Shown in pieces: positions 15,700 through 26,600 of a stretch of DNA of 64,000 bases. The DNA comes from Litorivita pollutaquae (GTDB lineage Bacteria; Pseudomonadota; Alphaproteobacteria; Rhodobacterales; Rhodobacteraceae), in the NCBI RefSeq assembly GCF_003205515.1, contig NZ_KZ826489.1, positions 1-64,000 on the forward strand. The letters are read 5' to 3'. Positions within the stretch are counted from its first letter, which is position 1; the number at the start of each line of letters is the position of its first letter. Position numbers and translations under genes: made by a program. The notes under the pieces were generated by a model. The model saw only the letters and a program-made list of their open reading frames with translations. It was not told the origin of the DNA and searched no databases.

Positions 15700-17040
15700 T
15701 CAAAACTCTTCGCTCATGATGGATGGCTCGCGGCGTCCGATACAGTCTTTTCTCGGGCAGATCCGGCACGTGACCCCGATCTGCCGCACGCCCTCCACCT
15801 GCCCCGCATCGGTCGTGGGCACATCGGTTTGCGCCGTTTTTTCGGGCACGATCAACATATGCGCCTCAACCAGCATCGGCGCATCAAACTGTTGCGGCCC
15901 GATGGGCTGCGCAATCGCATAGGTGTCAAATTGTCCGGCGCCGCGACCGCTTTGCCGGACCTGCATATGCAAGGCGGCCATCGGACGCCCCAAAGCAGAA
16001 TATAACGGCCAGAGCGGGCACGCGCCCCCGAACCGCGGTAACGGAAAACCTTCTATCGGTTTGCGAAAGGTTGTCGATCCAGAGGCATCACAGATCACCA
16101 AGCCCAATGGCACCGGCAGATGATCCGGCGCCAACATCGCCAGACGCCGCATGGCCGTGCCCAAATCCACATCGAACCGCCGCGCCATGCCCGCCGGATC
16201 AATCTGTGGCACTGCCGCAACCTCGGCCAGAACCGCGCCGAGCGGCATCCGCTGCGCATCTGCTGCATAGCGCTCCAGAAGCGCCCGCATCATCACCCGG
16301 GGCGAGGCCGAGGCAAAATTCCCGGCGTCGATCAACATGGAAATCGTCGCTTGCGGGTCGCCCGGTGCCTCCAATGCCGAAAAGTGAAAATCATGGGCCC
16401 GCAAAAACGCCTCGATTTCATCTTGCGGAGAACTGGCCCGCGCCTCATCGCCTTCGGCACGGTCGAGATAGGCCACCAGAGACTGTGCGCCCTCGGCCAA
16501 TCGCACCGCATCCTCATTCAGGTTCCGATGGAAGCGGTCGCGCCATTCCGGTTCGATTTCGCGGGTGTCGGCCAGAATGCCGGCGGTCGACCGGATCGCC
16601 GTCACCATCGACAACACCTCATGCATCGACGCGGCCAAATGCGGATCATGCGCCAATCGGTCGGTCAGAGTTTCGACGATATGCTCCAACTCACCAATCC
16701 GCCGATGCGCGCCCATCACCAATTGCGCCCATCCGGGAAAGCGCCCCGCGAATTCATCGGCGCGATCCCGCTCGGCCGCGGCCCCCAAAGGCGTGGCCGC
16801 CGCTTCGCGCAATGTGGCAATCAACGCCGCCTCGGCACCTTCGGACAAGAGCGCCTGTTCGACGCCCAAAGCCGCCGCCAGATCACGCAGCAATTTTCCG
16901 CCGATTCTGCGGCGGTTGTGTTCAATCAGGTTCAGATAAGACGCCGAGATATTCACCGAGGCCGCAAGTTGCGTTTGCCGCACCCCCAACATCAATCGTC
17001 GTTCGCGAATACGGCTTCCGGTAAGGGTCGACATCGACAT
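15700..17040 (-). CDS. Short-chain fatty acyl regulator, ScfR/PccR/RamB family
   Basis: 446 residues. The N-terminal XRE-type helix-turn-helix (about 8-63) reads RERRLMLGVRQTQLAASVNI, with SYLNLIEHNRRRIGGKLLRD as its second half. The long remainder is the ligand-binding region of the short-chain-acyl regulator family and ends in a cysteine motif, CRICPRKDC. Relatives (RamB, PccR, MccR) sense acyl-CoA or related signals and control acetate, glyoxylate-cycle and propionate genes. It is divergent from an ABC transporter whose cluster ends with acetyl-CoA synthetase, a fitting target. ATG 17040 has AGGGAA upstream. The downstream response regulator starts 71 bases after the stop, so co-transcription is possible. 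Confidence 0.88.
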   Translation of the reverse strand: MSMSTLTGSRIRERRLMLGVRQTQLAASVNISASYLNLIEHNRRRIGGKLLRDLAAALGVEQALLSEGAEAALIATLREAAATPLGAAAERDRADEFAGRFPGWAQLVMGAHRRIGELEHIVETLTDRLAHDPHLAASMHEVLSMVTAIRSTAGILADTREIEPEWRDRFHRNLNEDAVRLAEGAQSLVAYLDRAEGDEARASSPQDEIEAFLRAHDFHFSALEAPGDPQATISMLIDAGNFASASPRVMMRALLERYAADAQRMPLGAVLAEVAAVPQIDPAGMARRFDVDLGTAMRRLAMLAPDHLPVPLGLVICDASGSTTFRKPIEGFPLPRFGGACPLWPLYSALGRPMAALHMQVRQSGRGAGQFDTYAIAQPIGPQQFDAPMLVEAHMLIVPEKTAQTDVPTTDAGQVEGVRQIGVTCRICPRKDCIGRREPSIMSEEF

Positions 17041-17086
17041 GGCATTTTCCCTGCGCTTTCAACACGTTTCTGCGGCGCGGAAAAAC

Positions 17087-17129
17087 TTTTTTACAAATCA
17101 CGCCGCGTCATTGTACAGTTTTTTACAAA
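17087..17129. promoter_or_regulatory. Pair of identical 11-bp direct repeats in the regulator/transporter control region
   Basis: TTTTTTACAAA occurs at 17087-17097 and again at 17119-17129, 32 bases apart, close to three turns of the helix. They lie between the divergent ScfR-family regulator and the ABC transporter. The motif recalls the T-rich, CAAA-ending operators described for the RamB/PccR family (TTTGCAAA). A TTGCAAAA and a TTTGCACAAA occur further right, near 17154 and 17189. An operator function is inference. Confidence 0.5.
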
Positions 17130-17258
17130 AAAATCGTGCAATTCAAGGCTCTTGTTGCAAAATTTTCTATTCACGCGCGATACTGCATTTGCACAAACGT
17201 GCGTGCGGGAGGCGCAGAGGAGAGCGAACCCCGCATGAAAATGTAACGGGAGGATATA

Positions 17259-18605
17259 ATGTCCAATAGTAATTTCACGCGCCGCGGCGTGATCAAATCC
17301 GGCGCAATTGCCGGTGCTGGTGTCGCTCTGCCGACGATTTTCACGGCCTCTTCGGCCGCAGCTTACACGAACGAGCCCACCGGTGGATCAGTCACCTTTG
17401 GCTTTAACGTTCCGCAAACCGGCCCCTACGCAGACGAAGGCGCCGACGAGTTGCGCGCCTATGAGTTGGCTGTCGAGCACCTCAATGGCAACGGCGACGG
17501 CGGCATGATGAACACCTTCTCGTCCAAATCCCTCAAGGGCAACGGCATTCTCGGGAATAAGGTCGAATTTGTTACGGGTGACACCCAAACCAAATCGGAC
17601 GCGGCGCGCGCCTCGGCCAAATCGATGATCGAGAAAGACGGCGCCATCATGATCACCGGCGGTTCGTCCTCGGGCGTTGCTGTTGCGGTTCAAGGTCTGT
17701 GCCAAGAGGCTGGCGTCATCTTCATGGCGGGTTTGACCCACTCGAACGACACCACCGGCAAAGACAAAAAAGCCAACGGTTTCCGGCACTTCTTTAACGC
17801 CTATATGTCTGCTGCGGCGCTCGCGCCGGTGCTGTCCAAACTCTATGGCAATGACCGCAAAGCCTATCACCTGACGGCGGACTATACATGGGGTTGGACC
17901 CAAGAAGAGTCGATCAAAGCCGCAAGCGAAGCCCTGGGTTGGGAAACCATCAACGCCGTGAAGACCCCGCTGGCACAGACCGATTTCTCGTCTTATATCG
18001 CACCGGTTTTGAACTCCGGCGCCGATGTTCTGGTTCTGAACCACTACGGTGGGAACATGGTCAACTCGCTGACCAACGCGGTTCAATTCGGCCTGCGTGA
18101 GAAAGTTGTCAACGGCAAGAACTTTGAGATTGTTGTGCCGCTCTTCTCGCGTCTGATGGCGCGCGGTGCGGGTGAAAACATCAAGGGCATCCTTGGGTCC
18201 ACCAACTGGCATTGGTCGCTGCAAGACGAGGGCTCCAAAGCCTTTGTCAAATCCTTTGGCACCAAATACGGCTTCCCGCCGTCGCAGGCCGCCCATACGG
18301 TCTATTGCCAAACCCTGCTCTATGCGGATGCCGCCGAACGCGCGGGCACCTTTAACCCTTGCGGTATTGGCGAGGCGCTCGAAGGCTTTGAATTCGACGG
18401 GTTGGGCAACGGTAAAACACTATACCGTGCCGACGACCACCAGTGCTTCAAGGACGTTCTGGTTGTGCGCGGTAAAGAAAACCCGACATCCGAATTCGAC
18501 ATTCTTGAAGTGGTCGAAGTCACACCGGCAGAACAGGTTACCTATGCCCCCGACCACCCCATGTTTGCGGGCGGTGCATTGGGCAACTGTAACCCCGGCG
18601 CGTAA
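17259..18605 (+). CDS. ABC transporter substrate-binding protein (urea/short-chain amide or branched-chain amino acid type)
   Basis: 448 residues. The N terminus has a Tat-like signal (TRRGVIKSGAIAGAGVALP) with probable cleavage after ASSAAA, so the protein is periplasmic. The fold is the two-lobed periplasmic binding protein type I (FGFNVPQTGPYADEG at the mature start, ITGGSSSGVAVAVQGLCQEA in lobe one). A nine-base spacing from CGGGAGG supports ATG 17259. It heads the gene order binding protein, two permeases, two ATPases. The sequence belongs to the HAAT (hydrophobic amino acid uptake) superfamily, which also takes urea, amides and aromatic or short acids. The neighbours ScfR and acsA make a small carboxylic acid a reasonable guess, but the ligand cannot be read from sequence. 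Confidence 0.88.
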   Translation: MSNSNFTRRGVIKSGAIAGAGVALPTIFTASSAAAYTNEPTGGSVTFGFNVPQTGPYADEGADELRAYELAVEHLNGNGDGGMMNTFSSKSLKGNGILGNKVEFVTGDTQTKSDAARASAKSMIEKDGAIMITGGSSSGVAVAVQGLCQEAGVIFMAGLTHSNDTTGKDKKANGFRHFFNAYMSAAALAPVLSKLYGNDRKAYHLTADYTWGWTQEESIKAASEALGWETINAVKTPLAQTDFSSYIAPVLNSGADVLVLNHYGGNMVNSLTNAVQFGLREKVVNGKNFEIVVPLFSRLMARGAGENIKGILGSTNWHWSLQDEGSKAFVKSFGTKYGFPPSQAAHTVYCQTLLYADAAERAGTFNPCGIGEALEGFEFDGLGNGKTLYRADDHQCFKDVLVVRGKENPTSEFDILEVVEVTPAEQVTYAPDHPMFAGGALGNCNPGA

Positions 18606-18617
18606 AATACGCCAAAG

Positions 18618-18644
18618 ACCGGTCGCGCCCCGCGCGCGGCCGGC
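18618..18644 (+). promoter_or_regulatory. Strong hairpin between the binding-protein and permease genes
   Basis: ACCGGTCGCGC (18618-18628) pairs with GCGCGGCCGGC (18634-18644), mostly Watson-Crick, followed by TTCTTT. It stands alone in the 140-base gap after the binding-protein gene. Such hairpins often act as leaky terminators or RNA stabilisers that raise binding-protein levels above those of the permeases. Confidence 0.55.
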
Positions 18645-18745
18645 TTCTTTCCGCCAGCCTGCCAATGCGGCCATAGAACACGGCCCTTTCGTCCGCTGCG
18701 GAGCCTCTTTTAACCACCAAATAAAAAAACCCACGGGTGGGAACA

Positions 18746-19777
18746 ATGGACGCAATCATACTGCAAATTCTAAACGGGCTTGATAAAGGCTCGGCCTATG
18801 CGCTCATCGCGCTTGGGCTTACACTGATTTTCGGCACGCTCGGCGTGGTGAATTTCGCCCATGGCGCGCTGTTCATGATCGGTGCTTTCTGTGCGGTCAC
18901 CTTGAGCAGAATTCTGAACTTCAGCTTCGAGACCATCGACCCCACCAAAACCGATTTCCTCGGCAATCCGGCCAAGATCAAAACCACCTATGTGGAGCAT
19001 TGGTTCGGCGCGGATTTCGGTGCGACGATCATTGATTGGGCTGTGCCGCTTGCGATCCTGTTTTCGATCCCGATCATGATCCTGTTCGGTTTCATCGTCG
19101 AGCGCGGATTGATCAAACACTTTTATAAGCGTCCCCACGCGGACCAAATCCTTGTCACCTACGGCCTCGCCATTGTGTTGCAAGAGATCATCAAGGCGTT
19201 TTACGGTGCCAACCCGATCCCGACCCCTGCCCCCGATGTGTTCAAAGGCAGCTTTGATTTCGGCACGCTGCTCGGGTTTGAGCCAAATGCGATCATCTAT
19301 CCCTACTGGCGTCTGGTGTACTTCGCCTTCTCGGCGCTGATCATTTCGGGTGTCTTTGCCTTTTTGCGCTTTACCACCTTTGGCATGGTTGTACGTGCCG
19401 GTATGGCCGACCGCGAAACCGTGGGTCTTTTGGGTCTCAACATCGACAAACGCTTTACCTTCATGTTCGGGCTTGCCGCTGCGGTGGCCGGTGTTGCGGG
19501 TGTGATGTATGCGCCGATCAACTCGCCCAATTACCACATGGGTATGGATTTTCTGGTGCTCAGCTTCGTCGTGGTGGTTGTCGGCGGCATGGGTTCGCTT
19601 CCGGGCGCTGTGTTGGCTGGCTTCCTTTTGGGTATCTTGGAAAGCTTCGCCTCAATGAACGAAGTCAAATCGCTCATCCCCGGTATCGACCAGATCATCA
19701 TCTACGTCGTCGCCATTATCATTCTACTTACACGTCCGCGTGGCCTTATGGGTCGCAAAGGCGTGATGGAGGACTAA
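18746..19777 (+). CDS. livH: Branched-chain amino acid-type ABC transporter permease LivH
   Basis: 343 residues, about eight to ten membrane helices. The N terminus ILQILNGLDKGSAYALIALG followed by IFGTLGVVNFAHG is the LivH hallmark. The ATPase-contacting region FGMVVRAGMADRETVGLLG (about residues 213-231) and SFVVVVVGGMGSLPGAVLAG near the C terminus are family features. I use the ATG at 18746; an in-frame GTG nine bases upstream is possible. The next permease starts 3 bases after the stop. The segment between helices one and two (about 55-85) is longer than in Escherichia coli LivH, as in the urea/amide branch. Confidence 0.92.
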   Translation: MDAIILQILNGLDKGSAYALIALGLTLIFGTLGVVNFAHGALFMIGAFCAVTLSRILNFSFETIDPTKTDFLGNPAKIKTTYVEHWFGADFGATIIDWAVPLAILFSIPIMILFGFIVERGLIKHFYKRPHADQILVTYGLAIVLQEIIKAFYGANPIPTPAPDVFKGSFDFGTLLGFEPNAIIYPYWRLVYFAFSALIISGVFAFLRFTTFGMVVRAGMADRETVGLLGLNIDKRFTFMFGLAAAVAGVAGVMYAPINSPNYHMGMDFLVLSFVVVVVGGMGSLPGAVLAGFLLGILESFASMNEVKSLIPGIDQIIIYVVAIIILLTRPRGLMGRKGVMED

Positions 19778-19780
19778 TCC

Positions 19781-20983
19781 ATGCTGGGTCTGAACAAAAA
19801 AGACTTCTCGCTTCTTCTGGTCGTGGCGGCTTTGACGCTTTTCGCGCCCTTCATTCTCAACCCCTTCCCTGAAGGCTCTGGCATGGCGCAATTCAACGCG
19901 GGCTATCCCGATTTGATGCAGCGGTTCGTAATCTTTGGCATCTTTGCCATCGGGTTCAACATCCTGCTTGGCCTGACCGGTTACCTCAGCTTCGGTCACG
20001 CCGCTTTCCTCGGTGTCGGCTCTTACTCGGCGGTGTGGATGTTCAAACTGCTGTCCATGAACGTCATCCCCGCGATCCTGTTGGCGGTGGTTGTCTCGGG
20101 CCTCTTTGCCCTTGTTATCGGGTTTATCAGCCTGCGCCGCTCGGGGATCTACTTCTCGATCCTGACGCTGGCCTTTGCGCAGATGTCGTTCAACCTCGCC
20201 TATTCGGTGCTCACTCCGATCACCAATGGCGAAACCGGTTTGCAATTGACGCTCAATGATCCGCGCGTTCTTGGTCAATCTGCGACAGCGGATGGGTCGA
20301 TCCCTGTGACCTCGCTGTTCGGACTTGAAATGCGCTCGACATTCGAGATGACCCTCGGCCCATGGCTGTTTCAGTTCAACGCAGGTTACTACCTCTGCGC
20401 GCTGATCCTGCTGCTCAGCTTCTATTTGTCGATCCGCATCTTTCGCTCGCCGTTCGGCTTGATGCTGCGGGCGATCAAATCGAACCAGACGCGGTTGAAT
20501 TACACGGGCTTGAATGCGCGCCCTTACACATTGGCAGCCTTTGTTATCTCGGGGATGTATGCCGGTTTGGCCGGTGCCTTGATGGCGTCGATGGATCCTC
20601 TTGCGGGCGCCGAACGCATGCAATGGACCGCATCGGGCGAAGTGGTTTTGATGACCATCCTTGGCGGTGCGGGCACTTTGATCGGTCCGGTTTTGGGTGC
20701 AGGTTTCATCAAGTATTTCGAGAACATCTTCTCGAAGATCAACGATACGGTTCTGCACGGTTGGTTTGAATTCATGCCCGACGGTTTGGAAAACCTCATT
20801 GTGGGCATTTTGCACCCGTTCATCGGCAAAGGATGGCATCTGACGCTTGGCCTGTTGTTCATGCTGGTGGTGATCTTCTTGCCCGGCGGTCTGGTCGAAG
20901 GCGGTCAACGCATTGCCAAATTGTTCCGCCGCAAAAAACCGGATGACGCTGGCGACAACGCTCAATCCACCCCTGCAGAATAA
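19781..20983 (+). CDS. livM: Branched-chain amino acid-type ABC transporter permease LivM
   Basis: 400 residues with about ten helices. Family segments visible are [20 protein letters not shown] (about 65-84), [19 protein letters not shown] and [36 protein letters not shown] and a basic C-terminal tail ([15 protein letters not shown]) follow. Together with LivH it forms the membrane channel. The central loop after [10 protein letters not shown] is long, which is common for members outside the leucine-specific branch. Stop and next start (livG) are 12 bases apart with AAGGAGACGG between them. Confidence 0.92.
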   Translation: MLGLNKKDFSLLLVVAALTLFAPFILNPFPEGSGMAQFNAGYPDLMQRFVIFGIFAIGFNILLGLTGYLSFGHAAFLGVGSYSAVWMFKLLSMNVIPAILLAVVVSGLFALVIGFISLRRSGIYFSILTLAFAQMSFNLAYSVLTPITNGETGLQLTLNDPRVLGQSATADGSIPVTSLFGLEMRSTFEMTLGPWLFQFNAGYYLCALILLLSFYLSIRIFRSPFGLMLRAIKSNQTRLNYTGLNARPYTLAAFVISGMYAGLAGALMASMDPLAGAERMQWTASGEVVLMTILGGAGTLIGPVLGAGFIKYFENIFSKINDTVLHGWFEFMPDGLENLIVGILHPFIGKGWHLTLGLLFMLVVIFLPGGLVEGGQRIAKLFRRKKPDDAGDNAQSTPAE

Positions 20984-20995
20984 GGAGACGGTAGA

Positions 20996-21751
20996 ATGGG
21001 TATTCTAGAAGTCAAAAACGTCAACAAGCGCTTCGGCGGGTTGCAGGCCCTAGGCGATGTGAACTTGTCGGTTGCCGAGAATTCGGTGCATGCGATCATC
21101 GGGCCGAACGGGGCGGGGAAATCTACCCTTCTCAACTGCCTCGTCGGCAAGTTGATCCCCGACACCGGATCGGTGATGTTCGACGGGCAATCGGTTTTGG
21201 GGCGCACGCCCTATGAGATCAACCAAATGGGCATCAGCCGCGTCTTTCAAACACCCGAGATCTTTGGCGATCTCACGGTGATGGAAAACATGATGATCCC
21301 CTGTTTTGCCAAACGCGACGGTGCCTTCCGCCTGCATGCCATTGCGCCGACCGACGACGAAAAAGAGATCGTCGAGAAAGCCGAGCGCATGCTTGAGGAT
21401 ATGAACATGGCCGGTAAACGCCACATGCCGGCGGCGTCGATGTCGCGCGGCGACAAGCGGCGGCTCGAAATTGGTATGTGTCTGGCGCAAGAGCCGCGGC
21501 TTTTGCTGCTCGACGAGCCGACGGCGGGCATGGCGCGCGCCGATACCAACAACACCATCGACCTGCTCAAACAGATCAAGGACGAACGCGATATCACCAT
21601 CGCGATCATTGAACATGACATGCATGTTGTGTTCTCCTTGGCCGAGCGGATCACCGTTTTGGCCCAAGGCACGCCTTTGGTCGAAGACACGCCCGACAAC
21701 ATCAAAGGCCATCCCAAGGTGCGCGAAGCATACCTTGGCGAGACGGCCTAA
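20996..21751 (+). CDS. livG: ABC transporter ATP-binding protein LivG
   Basis: 251 residues, a complete ATPase: Walker A GPNGAGKST (about 37-45), a Q-loop in SRVFQTPEIFGD, the signature region MSRGDKRRLEIGMCLAQEP and Walker B LLLLDEPTAGM. The switch histidine is in IIEHDMHVVFSLAERI. The signature reads S-R-G-D-K instead of the canonical L-S-G-G-Q, a known variation in this LivG branch. It energises transport with LivF as a heterodimer. Confidence 0.92.
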   Translation: MGILEVKNVNKRFGGLQALGDVNLSVAENSVHAIIGPNGAGKSTLLNCLVGKLIPDTGSVMFDGQSVLGRTPYEINQMGISRVFQTPEIFGDLTVMENMMIPCFAKRDGAFRLHAIAPTDDEKEIVEKAERMLEDMNMAGKRHMPAASMSRGDKRRLEIGMCLAQEPRLLLLDEPTAGMARADTNNTIDLLKQIKDERDITIAIIEHDMHVVFSLAERITVLAQGTPLVEDTPDNIKGHPKVREAYLGETA

Positions 21752-21765
21752 GCGGAGGACGCGAT

Positions 21766-22521
21766 ATGAACGTCAAACCCGATTTTTCAAAGGGCAAGAA
21801 CCTTGCCGAAACCGCCCCGGCTTTCCTGTCGATCTGGGAAATGGAAAGCTATTACGGCGAAAGCTACATCGTGCAGAACATTTCGTTCAACGTGCATGAG
21901 GGCGAGATCCTTGCGCTTTTGGGCCGCAACGGCGCAGGCAAAACCTCAACCCTGCGCTCCATCGCCCGTATGGATAGCCCACAAGTCACCCACGGCGAGA
22001 TCTGGCTCGATCACCAACCCTTGCACACGATGGTCTCCCATCAGGCATCCTCGCTCGGCATCGCCTTGGTGCCTGAAGACCGCTGCATCATCCCCGGCCT
22101 AACGGTCGAGGAAAACCTGCAACTGGCACAGATCGCCCCGCCGATCGGATGGTCGATCGAGCGGCTTTATGAATTGTTCCCCCGCCTGGGCGAACGCCGC
22201 AAGCAAGAGGGCGTGACCTTGTCCGGCGGCGAACAACAGATGTTGGCGATTGCCCGCGCCTTGGCCCGCGACATCAAGGTACTTTTGCTGGACGAACCCT
22301 ACGAGGGCCTCGCCCCCGTCATCGTGGACGAAATTGAAAAAACACTGCGCATCATCAAGGAACAGGGCATCACCACCGTGATCGTCGAACAAAACGCTGT
22401 GCGTGCATTGGAATTGGCCGACCGTGCGGTTATTCTCGACACGGGCGGCATCGTCTTTGATGGTTCGGCCGCCGAGGTCCTTGGCAACGAAGAATTGCGC
22501 GCCGAATACTTGGCGATTTAA
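21766..22521 (+). CDS. livF: ABC transporter ATP-binding protein LivF
   Basis: 251 residues: Walker [10 protein letters not shown] (about 52-60), signature [18 protein letters not shown], Walker [14 protein letters not shown] and the switch segment [16 protein letters not shown]. An N-terminal extension of about 20 residues ([20 protein letters not shown]) precedes the first strand; it is somewhat long for LivF. GGAGGACGCGAT lies just before the ATG. It is the last transporter gene; acsA begins 91 bases later in the same direction. Confidence 0.92.
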   Translation: MNVKPDFSKGKNLAETAPAFLSIWEMESYYGESYIVQNISFNVHEGEILALLGRNGAGKTSTLRSIARMDSPQVTHGEIWLDHQPLHTMVSHQASSLGIALVPEDRCIIPGLTVEENLQLAQIAPPIGWSIERLYELFPRLGERRKQEGVTLSGGEQQMLAIARALARDIKVLLLDEPYEGLAPVIVDEIEKTLRIIKEQGITTVIVEQNAVRALELADRAVILDTGGIVFDGSAAEVLGNEELRAEYLAI

Positions 22522-22612
22522 CGCTATACTCCGTTCGCCTTTGGTCCCGATTGCAACTCATGGGGCGGACGGATACCCAGCCCCAACCAAAATAGTAGTG
22601 AAGGCCAGCCCC

Positions 22613-24562
<1,950 letters not shown>

Positions 24563-24595
24563 GCCGGGCGCGCGCCCTCACGATGACCTTACCAT

Positions 24596-24632
24596 GACAA
24601 GGGCCGGAGCACTGTTCCGGCCCTTGTCCTTT
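24596..24632 (+). terminator. Rho-independent terminator of acsA
   Basis: GACAAGGGCCGGA (24596-24608) and TCCGGCCCTTGTC (24616-24628) form a perfect 13-bp stem with a 7-base loop, then CTTT. It is 33 bases past the acsA stop. Confidence 0.88.
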
Positions 24633-24890
24633 GGCGCGCCTGCCAAGCCGCATCCGCGCCGCACATCTTAAGTTCTCTTCACATGTATGAAGCCGTTAAG
24701 GTTTTACCGCCCTCGCCGTGCAACGATATCCACAGTACCAAGGCGCCGCCCGCCCCACGGCACCCCTATTTTCATGCACCGCAGCGAGTTTGGATCGGAC
24801 GCAGACACCAGAATTTAACAAGTATTAATCGTCTATAAACATTTACGTCTTAACCTCTGAGTCGTGTGGGTAATTCAAAGGATGTAACAA
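24633..24890. other. Intergenic region upstream of the Ala-rich protein
   Basis: Relatively AT-rich for this genome, probably the promoter of the next gene. Visible elements are a dyad CTTCA-N6-TGAAG near 24675 and two TTAA words six bases apart (24815-24828). I cannot assign a regulator. Confidence 0.4.
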
Positions 24891-25727
24891 ATGCTTGCAA
24901 TGCGGATTGTCGGATGGGCGATGTCCAGCGTGCTGCAAGACGGCACGCAAAAACAAAATCACCAAACACCTATGACCGACACATCGTCGGCAGGAACAGG
25001 GGGCCGCGGGTTTGTCCCCGGTGCAGCGCCAGCGGCTGGGGCGCTCTCGCCGCCGTCCGCGATCAATCCGGCAACGGTATTGGCCAATCCAGCCGCTGCG
25101 GAAAAAACCGGCAGCACGCAAGATCAGGCCACCCAAGCCGCCGCGGATGTTGTCCGCCGCAGCGCCAACCCGACCTCAAAGGAAAGCGCGGCCCGCGTCG
25201 CCGTCGAAGCCCCACCGGTTCAAGACCACAAAACCCGTGTGGCCACGGCCGAAGCGATGTTTGGAGCGGCGGATGACGAGGTTCGCGCGCAAGTCATCGA
25301 AACCGGACTGCGCGCTGCGCAAGCCCCCCAAGACGCCGTGCGTCAGCCTGACGCCCGCGCCCTTGATGAGGAGGCGGCCCCCATCGCCGCCACACCGCGC
25401 GAAATCGCCGTTGTGGACACCCGCCCGGCTGTTGCACCTCAAGCGCCCCAATCCGACGTCAACAATGATCAAATGCGCCGGCAGGCCGAGATTGCCAATG
25501 CCGAAAGCCATGCGCTGAGCCTTGCGTTGCAAGCCGAGCTGCGCGCGCAATACCTCGTACGCGAGATCGAAGCCGCCGCCCGATCCGCCAAACAAAGCGC
25601 CATCGCCGCCGCGCGTCAGGGCGAGGATGTCGGTTCGATTGATGTCCCGACCCCCGACCAGCGCTTTGCCGCCAGTCAGGTTCTGGCCACCTATGATGCC
25701 GCGATTGTTGCCAGCCGCGCCGCCTGA
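24891..25727 (+). CDS. Hypothetical Ala-rich helical protein
   Basis: 278 residues, about a quarter alanine. There is no signal peptide or membrane helix. The first 60 residues are low-complexity Ala/Pro/Gly. The middle (KTRVATAEAMFGAADDEVRA) and the C-terminal third (EIANAESHALSLALQAELRA, then YLVREIEAAARSAKQSAIAA) should be helical. AAAGGATG seven bases before ATG 24891 supports the start; a second ATG at 24972 has no ribosome site. An overlapping minus-strand frame of similar length is best explained as the shadow of this biased composition. I do not recognise the family. Confidence 0.6.
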   Translation: MLAMRIVGWAMSSVLQDGTQKQNHQTPMTDTSSAGTGGRGFVPGAAPAAGALSPPSAINPATVLANPAAAEKTGSTQDQATQAAADVVRRSANPTSKESAARVAVEAPPVQDHKTRVATAEAMFGAADDEVRAQVIETGLRAAQAPQDAVRQPDARALDEEAAPIAATPREIAVVDTRPAVAPQAPQSDVNNDQMRRQAEIANAESHALSLALQAELRAQYLVREIEAAARSAKQSAIAAARQGEDVGSIDVPTPDQRFAASQVLATYDAAIVASRAA

Positions 25728-25806
25728 CGGCTCTTGAGACTTGGCCGTCGGCGCAGTGCATGGAATTCCTTTGCGCCCGCCCGCGCGTGGGTGCAATATC
25801 CCCTCC

Positions 25807-26421
25807 ATGCCCCCCACCACCGCACGCCCCGTTCCTATAGCCTCACCCGCCAACGCGCCCCATGCGGCCAGATCCGAGGATACCCTCGCCGATCTGGCCT
25901 TCGATTTTGCGCCAACCGGACTTGTGGTATTGGAGAACCGGGTCGTCCGACGATGCAACCAACATTTCGCACGCATGTTTGGCGGCACGCCCGACAGCTA
26001 TCAGAACACGCAATTCTCAAAGCTTTATCCATCCATACAGGAGTTCGAGGCCATCGGCGCACGCTGGCGCAAGGCTCTGCGCACCACAGGCCGCTACCAA
26101 GACGAGCGTGTCATGCGCCGCCGGGATGGCACGTTGTTCTGGTGTCGGGCACGCGGCCAATCACTCACCCCCGAAGATCCGTTCCGCCAAGGCATATGGT
26201 CATTTGCCGATCTCTCCGACGAACGCCCGTTGGTCGAACTCACCCGCCGCGAACGCGATGTGGCGATTTTGACCTGTCGTGGGTTGACCTGCAAAGAAAT
26301 TGGCAAGGAACTGGACCTGAGCTATCGCACTATCGAAGTGTATCGCGCCCGTCTTTTGAAGAAATTCAAGGCACGTAAACTGGCCGAATTGGTCGCGAAA
26401 CTCGCGGGTACGCCATTGTGA
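25807..26421 (+). CDS. PAS-domain LuxR-type transcriptional regulator
   Basis: About 204 residues from ATG 25807. An N-terminal PAS sensor domain (about 25-135: FAPTGLVVLENRVVRRCNQH, then RRDGTLFWCRARGQS) is followed by a LuxR/GerE helix-turn-helix (about 140-200: LTRRERDVAILTCRGLTCKE, then DLSYRTIEVYRARLLKKFKA). The single PAS plus HTH layout, with no receiver, suggests sensing of a small ligand or redox state. Upstream in-frame codons are open but lack a ribosome site. It lies 79 bases after the Ala-rich gene and before accB. Confidence 0.87.
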   Translation: MPPTTARPVPIASPANAPHAARSEDTLADLAFDFAPTGLVVLENRVVRRCNQHFARMFGGTPDSYQNTQFSKLYPSIQEFEAIGARWRKALRTTGRYQDERVMRRRDGTLFWCRARGQSLTPEDPFRQGIWSFADLSDERPLVELTRRERDVAILTCRGLTCKEIGKELDLSYRTIEVYRARLLKKFKARKLAELVAKLAGTPL

Positions 26422-26600
26422 TCCCGCCGCGCTTTGGCCACTTTGACGCCATAGAGCGCCGTTCGCCTCGCATTTCGACCACCGGCACCCCATATAGGAT
26501 GAAATTGCCCGCTTTATTAGCACCCCAGCATGGCCTATAAGCGGACCAGATTTGGCAGGGCCCACGCCAAGATGGGCGCATCTGACCGTTTGAGGACGAT

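Noticed and set aside
19724-20965. A 413-codon open frame on the minus strand across livM
   Set aside because: Lies fully inside the reverse complement of a membrane permease; the composition (His/Gln/Arg-rich) matches a shadow frame.
24815-24828. CtrA-like box TTAA-N6-TTAA upstream of the Ala-rich gene
   Set aside because: The CtrA consensus needs seven bases between the TTAA words; the spacing here is six and the following C is missing.
25176-25988. A 270-codon open frame on the minus strand opposite the Ala-rich protein
   Set aside because: No ribosome site was seen, and its Gly/Arg-rich composition is what the complement of Ala-rich GC-biased codons gives. The plus-strand frame has AAAGGATG at proper distance.
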